DNA of 64,000 nucleotides from Leptospira sp. WS4.C2. Lineage in GTDB: Bacteria; Spirochaetota; Leptospiria; Leptospirales; Leptospiraceae. This document shows, piece by piece, positions 51,152-61,463 of the stretch. Position 1 is the first letter of the stretch. Every line of letters starts with the position of its first letter. A program made the translations under genes and the position numbers. The notes beneath the pieces are model-generated. The model saw only the letters and a list, made by a program, of their open reading frames with translations. It was not told where the DNA came from and ran no database searches. The stretch is from assembly GCF_040833985.1 (NCBI RefSeq), contig NZ_CP162139.1, forward strand, positions 2,376,001-2,440,000, read 5' to 3'.

Positions 51152-52672
51152 ATGGACATTGATTCTTTGTTACAGGATTTAAAAACTCTTTTGGAATCTC
51201 CCAAGGACCTTGTAACAATATCAGAAGAAAAACGGTTGGAACTGATGATCCTTTGTGGCAAAATATCGCGGCCCGATCGAAATGAGGTTCGCAAAAGAAA
51301 CCGAACAGTCCGTGTCGAAAAAAAACAAACACTCAAAATTCAGGAAAAACAGAAAACAGCCCTAACTGGCATCAGGCGAGCCAGAGAAACTGCAGTTTTT
51401 AAAGCACCTTTACAAATTTCGAATACTGCCGGCTGGTCCTGGGACAAAGCAGAAGAACTTTCCAATCCCAAACCATGTTATATCTGCAAAACACCATTCA
51501 CCAAACTTCATTTTTTTTATGATTCAATGTGTCCTAACTGTGCGGAGCTCAATTATTCCAAAAGGTTCCAAACAACAGACCTCCGTGGAACCGTGGCAGT
51601 CATTACAGGTTCTCGTTTAAAAATAGGGTATCAAGCAACCTTACTTTTGTTACGTGCAGGTGCTCGAGTCATCGCAACCACAAGGTTTCCCAATGATTCT
51701 GCAATTCGTTTTGCCAAAGAAACTGATTTCCACTTATGGAAGGATCGTTTACAAATCTTTGGATTAGATCTAAGGCATACACCGAGTGTAGAAATTTTCT
51801 GTAAGTTTTTAGAAAATCATTTAGAAAGATTAGACATCCTGATCAATAATGCGGCTCAAACAGTCAGGCGCCCGCCTGGTTTTTATAGCCACCTCCTGGA
51901 CACAGAAAAACTAAACATTCTTGAATTACCGCCAGAAGCACAAAAGTTACTTAGTTTTTATCAACACTGCAAACAAGAGTTAGATTCTTATCGGTCGGAT
52001 TCGGAAATGAAAGACGCTGCCACAGCCCTAGCTGTCAGTTGGAATCATAAAACGCCAGGGGTTGGGATTCGCTCGTCAGCTGCTCTTTCTCAAATCCCCT
52101 ACTCCCACGACAATTCCCATGAATTGGAAGCAGTATTTCCCGACGGTCAATTAGATGCGGATTTACAACAAGTTGATCTTCGCAAAACAAATAGTTGGCG
52201 ACTAAGGCTTGGGGAAATCAATACATCTGAAATGTTAGAAGTCCAATTGGTAAATGCAGTAGCGCCGTTTGTACTTTGTAACCGCCTTGTTGGGCTTATG
52301 CGAAAGGACAATACGGGAAAAAAACACATCATCAATGTTTCCGCCATGGAAGGAAAATTCCATAGATTCAAAAAAGAGGACCGCCACCCCCACACGAATA
52401 TGGCAAAGGCAGCCCTCAATATGATGACCCATACTTCTGCAGAGGACTTTGCAAAAGATGGAATTTTTATGAATGCTGTGGATACCGGTTGGGTTACAGA
52501 CGAAGATCCTGTGGAACTTGCCAAAAGAAAACAGGACCTTCATGATTTCCAACCACCCCTAGATATTGTGGACGGTGCTGCCCGAGTCGTTGATCCCCTG
52601 TTTGATGGTGTCAACACAGGGAAACATTGGATTGGTAAATTCCTAAAGGACTACTTTCCGATCGATTGGTAA
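51152..52672 (+). CDS. SDR-family oxidoreductase with N-terminal zinc-ribbon region
   Basis: The 506-residue protein has a basic N-terminal region and a CxxC-x(n)-CxxC element (CYICKTPF ... CPNCAEL, residues about 110-130). A Rossmann SDR domain follows: [18 protein letters not shown] near residue 148, [10 protein letters not shown] near 230 and late catalytic elements around [10 protein letters not shown] and [12 protein letters not shown] (S...YxxxK-like with N instead of Y). The C-terminus has an AARVVDP and [12 protein letters not shown] end. It is longer than a normal SDR (about 250 residues). Substrate unknown. Confidence 0.8.
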   Translation: MDIDSLLQDLKTLLESPKDLVTISEEKRLELMILCGKISRPDRNEVRKRNRTVRVEKKQTLKIQEKQKTALTGIRRARETAVFKAPLQISNTAGWSWDKAEELSNPKPCYICKTPFTKLHFFYDSMCPNCAELNYSKRFQTTDLRGTVAVITGSRLKIGYQATLLLLRAGARVIATTRFPNDSAIRFAKETDFHLWKDRLQIFGLDLRHTPSVEIFCKFLENHLERLDILINNAAQTVRRPPGFYSHLLDTEKLNILELPPEAQKLLSFYQHCKQELDSYRSDSEMKDAATALAVSWNHKTPGVGIRSSAALSQIPYSHDNSHELEAVFPDGQLDADLQQVDLRKTNSWRLRLGEINTSEMLEVQLVNAVAPFVLCNRLVGLMRKDNTGKKHIINVSAMEGKFHRFKKEDRHPHTNMAKAALNMMTHTSAEDFAKDGIFMNAVDTGWVTDEDPVELAKRKQDLHDFQPPLDIVDGAARVVDPLFDGVNTGKHWIGKFLKDYFPIDW

Positions 52673-52704
52673 AAGAGCAGATTTTCTAATTCAAGTTAAT
52701 TAAC

Positions 52705-53235
52705 TTATTCTATTACTTTTGCAAATAAGGTAGCAGGAGAAAATCCAAACCCTTCGGGAACTTCTCCACCATCTAACTTTACCAATATGGAAATGATAGC
52801 ATAGTGATGCACCGTATGGGAAATAAGAAACATCAATTCCCGTGTGAGATTACTTGTTACGATGGGAATTGGATTTTTTGGATTATAATTTTGAGAAATT
52901 GTCAGAGGTTCTAAATTGAAGGTTTCTTCTTGAAACTTAGATGCATAACCCATCATCGAATCCAGCGCGAACAATCGATTGGTTTCGAGTTCTGGATTTC
53001 GTTTCCGGTTGTCATAATCAATATGACCTGACTTTAAACCTTCCCAAAACAATTCATAATGTTCCAGGATATGCCGAAAATGTCCTCCAATGGAAGCATC
53101 CATATTTTGTTTTTTTTGTTTATACCTATCGTTCGAAATAGATTCCAAAAGATAAATCCCCTGCTCCAAAATCTGATAGTTCTCAGCAAATAAAGGATTC
53201 ATACAATGGAGTTTAGACTCCGGTTTTCGTGCCAT
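52705..53235 (-). CDS. DinB-like four-helix protein
   Basis: The 176-residue protein has YKQKKQNMDASIGGHFRHILEHYELFWEGL near residue 40 and LMFLISHTVHHYAIISILVKL near residue 133. This histidine arrangement (H, HH) is the metal site of DinB/YfiT-type proteins. The role is unknown, often stress-related or thiol transfer. It is convergent with the SDR gene. Confidence 0.8.
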   Translation of the reverse strand: MARKPESKLHCMNPLFAENYQILEQGIYLLESISNDRYKQKKQNMDASIGGHFRHILEHYELFWEGLKSGHIDYDNRKRNPELETNRLFALDSMMGYASKFQEETFNLEPLTISQNYNPKNPIPIVTSNLTRELMFLISHTVHHYAIISILVKLDGGEVPEGFGFSPATLFAKVIE

Positions 53236-53340
53236 TTCTAGACAAAATTAAAGTTTTTGTTCGAGAATCAGCTGTTTTTCTCCTTATCTCCCCATTTTGT
53301 CTCACAAAAAAATCCAATTCACATTTTCAATTTAAACACG

Positions 53341-53357
53341 TTGACTGACCAGTCAGT
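53341..53357. promoter_or_regulatory. TetR-type operator over a -35 box
   Basis: TTGACTGACCAGTCAGT contains the inverted repeat ACTGAC-CA-GTCAGT, overlapping a TTGACT -35 upstream of the GT39 gene. Its core TGACCAGTCA recurs at 55323-55332. Confidence 0.65.
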
Positions 53358-53386
53358 ATCTTCGTTTATGGAGAAAAGGGGTCATC

Positions 53387-54994
53387 ATGTTTTTTGCTGT
53401 TCTTTTGATTCTATCTGCAATTTTCGCTATGACCCTCGGTGTTCCCGATGCGGCCTTCCCACAGGGAGACGAAATCATGCACATCAGATCCATTCGAGAA
53501 AGTTTGGATGCTGGAAGTTATACTCTTCCTGTTTTATCGGGCCTTCCCAATCCATACAAACCTCCACTTCTTTTTTGGATGGGAATGTTTTTTGATAAGA
53601 TTTTTGGTGTGAGTTATTTTTCGGAACGATTGGTTTCTTTTTTATTTGGCCTTGGAACTTTGACTTTGTTCTACAAACTCTACCAATCCATCAGTCAATC
53701 GGTAAAAGAAACAAAACTGGCAACCCTGGCATTTGGATTTTCATTTCTTTCTCTCAAGTTCTTTGGGCTTCTTATGATGGAAGGAGCAATGGTTTTTTTT
53801 ACCTTGCTTTATGTTTTTTTATTCTACCAATCAAAGAAATCAAAAAGTGCCACCTATGTTGCCTGGGGAAGTTTCTTCGTTGGATTCGGGTATCTACTAA
53901 AAGGTCCTATCCTTCATATTTATATTCTACTATTTTTACTCAGTTACCTGTACATCAAAATGGTTCGAGTCAGGAGAGGCCATTTCCAAATCACTTTTCG
54001 CCCTCTTCGTGAAGAAAGAAAAACGCTATTACTGTTTACTCTTTCCTTCTTAATTCCTATCCTTTGGATCTCCTACTTATATCTATTTACCAGTTCTGGA
54101 AAAGAATTGTTACGTTTCTTTTTTATTACTGAAAATATGGGGAAATTTTATGCGGCCAACCAGTCTGGTCTTAGAATTTGGGGAGGTTGGCTCCTCTATA
54201 CAATTCCATTTACGATCCCTTTGTTCCACATTGTTTGGATTTCTATACGAAAACCTTCGAAGCAAAAAAATCAAATTTGGTCTATCTCGGTTATGGTATT
54301 TTTGTTATCTGTTACCATCTTTCATCTAATGCCAAATAGAAAAGATCCTTACTATGTAACTCCCTTTATCGCTTTTCTCTTTTTATTACCTGCCTTAAAA
54401 AAAGAAACTTGGGAAACATTGATACTTTCGAAATACAATGGATATTCTATTCCCATCTTTTACTTTCTATTTGTCATCATAGCAATCCTACTGAGACTTC
54501 CCGCACTCTTTGCCCTCTCTCTTTTGGGAATCATCATCACTGTGGGAGCCTTACTTGCCTTACAAAATGAAAAATTTCGTTTTTACGGAATCTTTTTACC
54601 TCAGCTCATCCTGGTTCCAATCACTATGTTTTTTCTGATCCGACCGATGGCAGATCCTGATACCGCCAAACAACTCATAGACATCGATACAAAAGAGATT
54701 TGTGTAATTGCCGAAAACCCATGGACGGCGATGGACATACAAAACAGAATCAAAGATTCGAAAGTGAGTTTTGCACTGCCACTCACTTATAAAGAAACCT
54801 GCCCCACGGCAGATACTCTCATCGTCTTTCGAGAGACAGACCTTACAGAGGACTGGAAGAAAGTAACATCTTGGTTTCAGTGGAAACAACATTTGAACTT
54901 AGATTCCAATCAAATTTTGCGAGCGCTACTGAAGATGGACAAACGTTCTTTCCAATCGGAAATCACTGTTTGGAAAAGAGGAGAAATAAAATGA
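53387..54994 (+). CDS. GT39/ArnT-like membrane glycosyltransferase
   Basis: The 535-residue protein has about ten or more membrane helices. A first periplasmic loop holds the PMT/ArnT-type acidic motif (FPQGDEIMHIRSIRE, residues about 22-36) and LPNPYKPPLLFWMGMFF follows, typical of GT-C fold enzymes of family 39. It would transfer a sugar from a polyprenyl phosphate carrier. AAAGGGG precedes the ATG. It starts an operon with two small-spaced genes, and the GT2 gene downstream could make its lipid-linked donor. Confidence 0.85.
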   Translation: MFFAVLLILSAIFAMTLGVPDAAFPQGDEIMHIRSIRESLDAGSYTLPVLSGLPNPYKPPLLFWMGMFFDKIFGVSYFSERLVSFLFGLGTLTLFYKLYQSISQSVKETKLATLAFGFSFLSLKFFGLLMMEGAMVFFTLLYVFLFYQSKKSKSATYVAWGSFFVGFGYLLKGPILHIYILLFLLSYLYIKMVRVRRGHFQITFRPLREERKTLLLFTLSFLIPILWISYLYLFTSSGKELLRFFFITENMGKFYAANQSGLRIWGGWLLYTIPFTIPLFHIVWISIRKPSKQKNQIWSISVMVFLLSVTIFHLMPNRKDPYYVTPFIAFLFLLPALKKETWETLILSKYNGYSIPIFYFLFVIIAILLRLPALFALSLLGIIITVGALLALQNEKFRFYGIFLPQLILVPITMFFLIRPMADPDTAKQLIDIDTKEICVIAENPWTAMDIQNRIKDSKVSFALPLTYKETCPTADTLIVFRETDLTEDWKKVTSWFQWKQHLNLDSNQILRALLKMDKRSFQSEITVWKRGEIK

Positions 54995-55305
54995 AAAAAT
55001 ACGGATTCCTTCTTTTCCTTTTAGTCCTTGTTTCGTTTTGGGACTTCTCTAAAGACAATGCCCCAAAGTTTGGACAAAAGGCCCAATCAGACCAATCCTC
55101 GGGTTGTAAACTCCTTTGTGAAAGAGCAAGTCTTTGTTTAAACGAAGACCAAAAGAAGTTACAAGATCCCAAGGTGTATCAATTTGCCTGCGAAATTCTT
55201 TGTACCAAACAGTACCAATTGTTTTCCGAATGTTCCAAAGCTATCGCAGATTCCTGTGAAAGTGGAGAGTTATGTATAAAAAATCAAACAAAGGGGCTTT
55301 TTTAA
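54991..55305 (+). CDS. Small exported cysteine-rich protein
   Basis: The 104-residue protein overlaps the GT39 stop by 4 bp (ATGA). It has a signal-like N-terminus (KKYGFLLFLLVLVSFWDF). The mature part has eight cysteines in paired patterns (GCKLLCERASLCLN; FACEILCTKQYQLFSECSK; SCESGELC), suggesting disulphides in the periplasm. No family is recognised. Confidence 0.75.
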   Translation: MKKYGFLLFLLVLVSFWDFSKDNAPKFGQKAQSDQSSGCKLLCERASLCLNEDQKKLQDPKVYQFACEILCTKQYQLFSECSKAIADSCESGELCIKNQTKGLF

Positions 55306-55321
55306 AAACAAAAAAAGTTAA

Positions 55322-55333
55322 ATGACCAGTCAT
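55322..55333. promoter_or_regulatory. Second TetR-type operator-like palindrome
   Basis: ATGACCAGTCAT overlaps the start codon of the GT2 gene and shares TGACCAGTCA with the site at 53344-53357. The two may be bound by the same repressor. Confidence 0.55.
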
Positions 55334-56090
55334 GCAAAATAAAACAAGTATTATACTCCCAACTTATAATGAAGCCGGTAATATCAAAAACTGTGCAGAA
55401 ACAATCTCTAAAATCTTAGAGAAAGAATCTTTGGATTTTGAAATCGTCATTGTGGATGACAACTCCCCTGATGGAACTTTTGAAGTAGCCAAAGTTCTTG
55501 CTGAGTATGACAAAAGAATCAAACCCTTTGTTCGAATTACAGAGAGGGGTTTGAGTTCTGCCGTCACATACGGGTATGGAAAGGCAGAAGGTGACAATTT
55601 AGTTGTGGTGGACGCTGATTTCCAACATGACTACACAAAAATCCCAGAAGTCATTCGCCTTCTGAAGGATAACGACATTGTCGTTGCTACGAGGAGAAGT
55701 TCCGATGGTGGTTATGGAAACTTCCCCATTTTTCGAAAGTTAGCAAGCCAGTTTGCTACAAAAATTTCTGAGTGGTTGTTCCCTGTTCCTATTTCCGATC
55801 CGATGAGTGGATTTTTTGGAATTCGAAAATCGGTATATCTAGAAACAAAAGGAAAACTTCATCCTAGAGGATATAAAATTCTTTTTGAAATTTTGGGTTC
55901 TGTTCGCACAGAAAAAATTGCAGAAGTTGGTTATACCTTTGGTCTACGGACTTGGGGACAATCAAAACTGGACTCTGGAGTGATTTTTTATTTTATTTGG
56001 GACCTAATATCGATTAAATGGAATCAGTGGAGATCCTCTCACTCCTTCCAATTTAGATCCAAAAGAAGAAATTCCCATATCCATCCGTAA
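55332..56090 (+). CDS. GT2 dolichyl/polyprenyl-phosphate sugar transferase-like
   Basis: The 252-residue protein has IILPTYNEAGNI, IVDDNSPDGTFE, VVDADFQHD (the D-x-D metal site) and a PISDPMSGFFGIRKSVY block, the DPM1-like family-2 pattern. It lacks the C-terminal membrane helices of the longest forms. It likely makes a polyprenyl-phosphate-linked sugar, the donor type used by GT39 enzymes such as the one upstream. Confidence 0.88.
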   Translation: MQNKTSIILPTYNEAGNIKNCAETISKILEKESLDFEIVIVDDNSPDGTFEVAKVLAEYDKRIKPFVRITERGLSSAVTYGYGKAEGDNLVVVDADFQHDYTKIPEVIRLLKDNDIVVATRRSSDGGYGNFPIFRKLASQFATKISEWLFPVPISDPMSGFFGIRKSVYLETKGKLHPRGYKILFEILGSVRTEKIAEVGYTFGLRTWGQSKLDSGVIFYFIWDLISIKWNQWRSSHSFQFRSKRRNSHIHP

Positions 56091-56210
56091 ATGAAACTTT
56101 AGGGTTTGAAAGAAATTCGAAGGAAAATCAATTTTTTTTCTAGTTTATTTTATTCCACAAACCCTAAGGTATTTTTTCTTTTTACCGTTCTTTGTTTTGT
56201 GAGGGACAAT

Positions 56211-56504
56211 ATGGTCACAAAATCAGTAGAGGAAAATTGTTATCGAATTGAAGCAAATCGATTGGATGTATATTCTGCAGCAGGCCTAGAGGAAGACATG
56301 ACAAATATCTTCCAGAAAGGAGTTTCCTCTCTTTACTTAGATTTCTCCAATGTAGAAGAAGTATCCTCCGCTGTTATCGGGTTAATTTTATATAAAAAAA
56401 TGGCCTACCAAAAACAGGGAGTGACACTGCTACTCATCAACGTAAACCCACAGATCCAAAAGATCTTAAAAATTCTGAACCTTAACGGGCATTTACTTCT
56501 TTAG
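56211..56504 (+). CDS. STAS-domain protein (anti-sigma factor antagonist-like)
   Basis: The 97-residue protein has SLYLDFSNVEEVSSAVIGLILY near residue 45, the STAS pattern with the position of the phosphorylatable serine, and VTLLLINVNPQIQKILKILNL. ATG 56211 is used because GAGGGA precedes it and gives family length; the frame is open further upstream to 56106. Its end overlaps the convergent GH13 gene by 12 bp. Confidence 0.8.
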   Translation: MVTKSVEENCYRIEANRLDVYSAAGLEEDMTNIFQKGVSSLYLDFSNVEEVSSAVIGLILYKKMAYQKQGVTLLLINVNPQIQKILKILNLNGHLLL

Positions 56505-58124
56505 TTTCGTTTCAAAAACAGCCCCCGAATGGGATTCCAATTGGAGAAATCCTTCGACTTCTTTGGCCCCACCAAATTGATACAATGACTTAGATCCCTT
56601 AGGAACCACCTCTTGGGTCTCCTTCTCCCCAAAGTTTAAATACACGATCACAACTTTATCACCGAGGATTCTTTCAAAACACAATACATCAGGGTTAACA
56701 GAGGATTTGGTTCTGATACTTCCCTCTTTCAAAACAAGGGATCCTTTTCTTAAATGGAATAAAGATCTGTAATGGTTCCAAAGGGAATCTTTGTTTGTTT
56801 TTTGATGGATCACAGTATCTTCCTCTTGGAATTTACCAACAGGCAACCAAGGACTTCCTTTCGAAAATCCAGCATTGGGACTCATCTCCCATAACATAGG
56901 CAGGCGACAGTTGTCTCTATTGATATAAATTCCAAGGAGATTGGATAAAAACAAAGGAATGAACCGATTCATTTTGGCTATCGGATCTTTTCCAAGGGAG
57001 TTGGAAATCCTACCCTCCTTTCTTGCAATTTCTTCCCCATAATACACAACGGGAATTCCCCTTGCCAAAAACTGAAATGCAGATAGGACTTTTGCTTTAC
57101 GAATATCACCACCTAACCGATCAATATAACGCCTTTGGTCGTGGTTTCCCAATACATAAGTAGGAGTGAAAGGAGCCGGAAATTCTCTTTCATTTTTTTC
57201 CACAAGCTCCTTGAAGAACTTGGCATGGTAATCAAAGTGGATCAATTCAAATTGAAAGACAAGATTCAGTCCATCAGCCTTTTCCCCTAAAAAGGATTTT
57301 AAAACTTTATCCGATCCACTCACCTCACCGATCAGAAATGGTTTTTGTTTGTATTTGGAGATATGTTTACGGACTTCCTTGGCAAATTGGAAGGACTCGG
57401 GTAAATTCAAATTGTATTGTTTCTTTTGAAAAAACGCCTCATCATGGTTATCTGGTGTAGGGAAGTATCGAAAACTCGGGGGGTTATCTCGAAAACTTTC
57501 ATCTTTATAAATCGAATTAAAAATATCGAGCCGAAACCCATCCACTCCTTTCCCCAGCCAAAAATCTAACACTCCCAACATGGCTTTTTTGACTTTTGGA
57601 TTCCGATAATTTAGATCTGGTTGGAAGGATAAAAAATTACTATAGTAAGATTCATCCGTTGTTTTATCATAATTCCAACCAGAAGTCCCCACCATGGAAA
57701 TCCAATTGTTCGGAGTTTTTTTTGTTCCCTTTCTCCAAATGTAAAAATCTCTTTTGGGATTTTCTTTTGAGGATTTGGATTCCAAAAACCAAGGATGTTT
57801 GTCTGAGGTATGGTTCATCACCATATCGAGAACCACTCGCATCTTTCGTTTGTGGACTTCTTTGATCAGTTTGTCACAGTCTTCCATCGTTCCAAACCGT
57901 GGATCAATGGCCGTATAGTCAGAAATATCGTATCCGAAATCTTCTCCGGGGCTTTGATAAAAGGGAGAGAACCAAATGGTTTCCACACCCAAATCTTGGA
58001 TTTGATCCAAACGACCAAGAATCCCTTGTAAATCGCCAATTCCATCCCCGTTGGAATCCTGAAAGGACCAAGGGTAAATTTGGTAAATTGAAGTTTGTTT
58101 CCACCATTCCATTTTGTTTTCCAT
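56493..58124 (-). CDS. Family 13 glycoside hydrolase (alpha-glucosidase-like)
   Basis: The 543-residue protein has all four GH13 regions: DMVMNHTSDKHPWF, GFRLDIFNS (nucleophile Asp), IGEVSG (acid/base Glu) and VLGNHDQRR. The start WWKQTSIYQIYPWSFQDSNGDGIGDL is typical of oligo-1,6-glucosidases and alpha-glucosidases. No signal peptide, so it acts on intracellular sugars. Divergent from speD with 81 bp between the starts. Confidence 0.9.
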   Translation of the reverse strand: MENKMEWWKQTSIYQIYPWSFQDSNGDGIGDLQGILGRLDQIQDLGVETIWFSPFYQSPGEDFGYDISDYTAIDPRFGTMEDCDKLIKEVHKRKMRVVLDMVMNHTSDKHPWFLESKSSKENPKRDFYIWRKGTKKTPNNWISMVGTSGWNYDKTTDESYYSNFLSFQPDLNYRNPKVKKAMLGVLDFWLGKGVDGFRLDIFNSIYKDESFRDNPPSFRYFPTPDNHDEAFFQKKQYNLNLPESFQFAKEVRKHISKYKQKPFLIGEVSGSDKVLKSFLGEKADGLNLVFQFELIHFDYHAKFFKELVEKNEREFPAPFTPTYVLGNHDQRRYIDRLGGDIRKAKVLSAFQFLARGIPVVYYGEEIARKEGRISNSLGKDPIAKMNRFIPLFLSNLLGIYINRDNCRLPMLWEMSPNAGFSKGSPWLPVGKFQEEDTVIHQKTNKDSLWNHYRSLFHLRKGSLVLKEGSIRTKSSVNPDVLCFERILGDKVVIVYLNFGEKETQEVVPKGSKSLYQFGGAKEVEGFLQLESHSGAVFETKLKK

Positions 58125-58205
58125 GACTTTTCTAAAACTTTCTCGTTATTTCAGTTGCCTCTAACCGAAAAGCCGAATTTCTGTTCTTTATACAAGCAGG
58201 TAGCA

Positions 58206-58967
58206 ATGGATAAAGAAAAAATCAAACTTTCCGGTTTCAACAATCTGACAAAAGTTTTGAGTTTTAACCTCTACGATTTTTGCATCACTTTGGATGACGA
58301 ACAAAAAGGTAGATACGTAAGTTATATCCACGACAAATACAACGCTAGCAAAATTACAGAAATTTCTAAGGAGGTTGTCAAACGAATTGATGCCAATATC
58401 CTTTCTGTCTCTGCACAAGATTACGATCCTGTAGGTGCTTCTGCTATGGTTCTTATGAGTGATGTGAAAGGTGGCGGTAATCCCATTCCTTCGGCCCAAG
58501 TAAGTATGCACTTGGACAAATCGCACATCACAGTCCACACCTATCCTGATGCTGCCGATCCCGATGGGATTTGTTCTTTCCGAGTAGACATTGATATATC
58601 CACTTGCGGAGAGATCATTCCCTTGGACTCCATCAATTATTTATTTGAAGCCTTTGAATGCGATGTAGTTTACATTGATTATGTGGTCCGAGGGTACACT
58701 CGTTTGGCGGATGGAAGAAAAATTTACAACGACCATCATTTTAATTCTATTTTGGATTTTGTAAAACCAGAACTCAAACGAAACTATACTTTTTTGTCAG
58801 ACATCAATATGCCTCAAGACAATACTTGGCAAACAAAAATGATGATTAAAGAACTTGGACCAGAAAACTATCTACTGAACCCAGAGGATATTTCTCATCC
58901 CGATGTTCCGAACAAAATGAAACTTTTACGTGAGGAAATGAAAGAAGTTTACCATATGATCCATTAA
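58206..58967 (+). CDS. speD: S-adenosylmethionine decarboxylase proenzyme
   Basis: The 253-residue protein aligns in pattern with E. coli type SpeD: LDKSHITVHTYPD contains the Lys-Ser self-cleavage site that yields the pyruvoyl group. FRVDIDISTCGEIIPL, VVYIDYVVRGYTR and a C-terminal PEDISHPDVPNKMKLLREEM follow. It makes decarboxylated SAM for spermidine synthesis. ATG 58206 gives the family start; the frame upstream to 58095 overlaps the divergent GH13 start and is unlikely. Confidence 0.93.
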   Translation: MDKEKIKLSGFNNLTKVLSFNLYDFCITLDDEQKGRYVSYIHDKYNASKITEISKEVVKRIDANILSVSAQDYDPVGASAMVLMSDVKGGGNPIPSAQVSMHLDKSHITVHTYPDAADPDGICSFRVDIDISTCGEIIPLDSINYLFEAFECDVVYIDYVVRGYTRLADGRKIYNDHHFNSILDFVKPELKRNYTFLSDINMPQDNTWQTKMMIKELGPENYLLNPEDISHPDVPNKMKLLREEMKEVYHMIH

Positions 58968-58969
58968 GA

Positions 58970-59542
58970 TCAGTGAATGAATTTCGATTCAATTTCCTTT
59001 CGGATTTCGACCCACTCTTCTTCTCCCAATTTCGGCATTAAATACATAAAATCGCGATTGGGTGGGATAAGAAAAAATTGAGTTCCATGTTCATCTCTTT
59101 TTTTTAGAGAGGGATGCAGTGGTAAATATGCACCTAACTTCCGATAAAACATAATTTCTTCTTCTGATTTCGGTCGAAGGGCTCTGATCTTTAAACTCTT
59201 TTGATAATAAGCTAAGTAGGATTGGATCACCTCTTCTGTTTCACCAGGATCGGTAACTAAAAAATAAAAGGAAGATTGAATTTCTGGAAATCTTTCTTGA
59301 AAACGGCGAAGGGACTCTAAGGCCAAAGGGCATTTTTTACCGCAACCCACAAGCCCAGGATAAATCCAAATCCAAGTATCTTTGGGCTCCAACTGGAATC
59401 TTTCCTTACAAAAAGGACATTCCACAAACCTAGACTTTTTTGCAAAATAACCAATCCCTAAACTAAGAACAAAAAGTAACGAAAAACCCAAAGACAAAAG
59501 TCCAAGGTTTCTGAAGGTTGTTCTATGTTTCGTCATGTTCAA
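58970..59542 (-). CDS. SCO1/thioredoxin-like membrane-anchored protein
   Basis: The 190-residue protein has one N-terminal membrane helix ([21 protein letters not shown]), then [31 protein letters not shown] and [19 protein letters not shown]. This resembles SCO1/SenC, where Cys-x3-Cys binds copper (here CGKKC). The [11 protein letters not shown] segment fits the late strand. Its start overlaps the MCP gene end by 20 bp. Copper or redox role inferred. Confidence 0.6.
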   Translation of the reverse strand: MNMTKHRTTFRNLGLLSLGFSLLFVLSLGIGYFAKKSRFVECPFCKERFQLEPKDTWIWIYPGLVGCGKKCPLALESLRRFQERFPEIQSSFYFLVTDPGETEEVIQSYLAYYQKSLKIRALRPKSEEEIMFYRKLGAYLPLHPSLKKRDEHGTQFFLIPPNRDFMYLMPKLGEEEWVEIRKEIESKFIH

Positions 59543-61064
59543 TCATGGCTGCCAAGGTTTCCACAGATTCCTTTATGTCATTGAATATCACATTTCCTTT
59601 TTCAATAAGAGCAATCATATTGGAACTTGTTCCCAAATTGGATTGAGTTTTAACATTCAAATCCATTACCGAAGTAGAAATTTCTTCCATACTGTTTGAT
59701 TGTTCCCTACTAGATATCTGCATCTCTTGTGCAATTTGATCCAAAGTTTGCAGTGCTTTTTCTTGTTTTTCAAATGCGGAAAGAGTACTCGTGATTTTTA
59801 CAGTGAGCTCCCTCATCCCTTCTTCTGATGACAAAATGGATTTCACAAAACTTTGAACTGTTTGGTTGATTTGGTTGGATTGTTTGAAACTAATTTGAAT
59901 TGCTGATTTGATCTTTCCTGATATAGAAGATATGTTTTTAGTCGCTTCTGCTGTTGAATCTGCTAATTTAGAAATCTCAGAAGCAACGACTGCAAATCCC
60001 CGACCGGCATCACCTGCTCGTGCTGCCTCTATCGATGCATTTAACGATAGTAAGTTGACCTTTTCTGCAATATCCGAAATCAGCTCCAAAATTTCTTCCA
60101 TCTTTTCAGAATCGTCCACAGCTACTTCCATGGACTGGTACAATCCAGTGAATTCCGTTTCTGTTTTTTTTACGCTATCAGCAGACTCTTGGATTTTAGA
60201 ACGCATCACTTCAAGGGATGTTACAAAGCCTTCACTCAAACTAAATAAATTTCGATTCAATTCCTCTACGGTTTTTACTTCATTGATCTGCCTGTTGGAT
60301 CCTTCCAAAATCAATTGGCTGGATGCGGTTGTCTCTTCGGTTGCTGCCGAAATTGCTTCGATAGAAGAAGATTGAGTTTGAAATGAACTTTCAAATTCGC
60401 GCACTTTTTGCGAAATCAGACTAGAATTTTCCGCAAAAGTTTTTGTTCCAGAAGAAACTTCATCCATTGCAGCCGTAACACCTGCAATTATCGTTTCGAA
60501 GTTAGTTTGTGCTTCGATTTGTTTTCTTAGTTCTAAAACAGAGCGAATAGAAAAATAGATTAAAATTCCTGTTTCAAAAACAACAAACAAAGCATGAGTG
60601 AAAACAATTTCAAGCCCTGTTCCATAACTGTATACCATTACTTTGGTTCCGAAAATGACAGTACCAAATTCTTGAACATAATTTCCAACAAGGTGATGAA
60701 TGGCAATCGTCAAAGCAGCTACGAATAAAACTCTCCAATCCTCATAAACAAACAGAATCGCGAGTGCACTGAAGACATGAAAATGCATTTCGATCCGGCC
60801 AAATTGGGCCTGAATCAAAAGGGCACTAAACATCATAAGGGTAGCACCATTCCATGCTCTTAATAAAAAGGATCCTCTACCCAATCGATAAAAGACAAAA
60901 GAAATAAAGGAAAGTAAAACTGCCGATAGAGTGACGACTAAAGTAGCTCCGTATCCTAACGAGAGAAAAAAAACAAGGGGAGTGTGGGCTAAAATCGCCC
61001 AGAGAAAAAAACTATCTACTTTCTTTTGGCGTTCCAAGAGAACAGCTGCCAATCTAATATCCAT
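59523..61064 (-). CDS. Membrane methyl-accepting chemotaxis protein
   Basis: The 513-residue protein has about six N-terminal membrane helices (residues 18-175). These carry histidine-containing motifs ([31 protein letters not shown]) that form a membrane sensor type seen in several receptors. The C-terminal signalling domain includes [42 protein letters not shown]. There is no HAMP or periplasmic domain. The ligand is unknown; histidines may bind metal or haem. Confidence 0.88.
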   Translation of the reverse strand: MDIRLAAVLLERQKKVDSFFLWAILAHTPLVFFLSLGYGATLVVTLSAVLLSFISFVFYRLGRGSFLLRAWNGATLMMFSALLIQAQFGRIEMHFHVFSALAILFVYEDWRVLFVAALTIAIHHLVGNYVQEFGTVIFGTKVMVYSYGTGLEIVFTHALFVVFETGILIYFSIRSVLELRKQIEAQTNFETIIAGVTAAMDEVSSGTKTFAENSSLISQKVREFESSFQTQSSSIEAISAATEETTASSQLILEGSNRQINEVKTVEELNRNLFSLSEGFVTSLEVMRSKIQESADSVKKTETEFTGLYQSMEVAVDDSEKMEEILELISDIAEKVNLLSLNASIEAARAGDAGRGFAVVASEISKLADSTAEATKNISSISGKIKSAIQISFKQSNQINQTVQSFVKSILSSEEGMRELTVKITSTLSAFEKQEKALQTLDQIAQEMQISSREQSNSMEEISTSVMDLNVKTQSNLGTSSNMIALIEKGNVIFNDIKESVETLAAMIEHDET

Positions 61065-61463
61065 ACTGTTTATAGACGAAAAATTGAGACAGAAGTCTAA
61101 TCAATAAATTATCCGATTATCATTTTTAAGATATTTTTTATTCTACGTTTGCTTTATGAATGCAATTTTTATAAGAGTGACATTATATAAGTACTTATAC
61201 AAATTCTAAAACCATTGAATTATGATTCCCTAGATTCACTTTCGGAAAAACACCGAAAAATTTGGCACTTCTTAAGAACCCATTGGATCTCCAAAAGGAA
61301 TTGAATTTTTAGTTTCCCCTAGAACGGAAGAATCACTCCTCTTAAGACCGGGTCAGGAATTCTCAATTTATGAAGCCCATGAGACCGAAGCTCTCCCGAG
61401 ACCCAACTTTCTCTCTTGATTTGTCGAAAATAGATTTTGATACTTGTTTGCAGAAGGTATATT
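61065..61463. other. Intergenic region between divergent genes
   Basis: About 400 bp. TTTCGG-AAAAACA-CCGAAA (near 61240-61260) is a small hairpin. No clear promoter pair or gene can be supported; the region should hold the promoters of the MCP gene (leftward) and of the large membrane protein (rightward). Confidence 0.4.

Noticed and set aside
52147..52552. Two minus-strand frames opposite the SDR gene
   Set aside because: They lie fully within a supported gene on the other strand and look like antisense shadows.
59908..60375. A 155-codon + strand frame opposite the membrane MCP gene
   Set aside because: It is antisense to a well conserved signalling domain and shows no family features.
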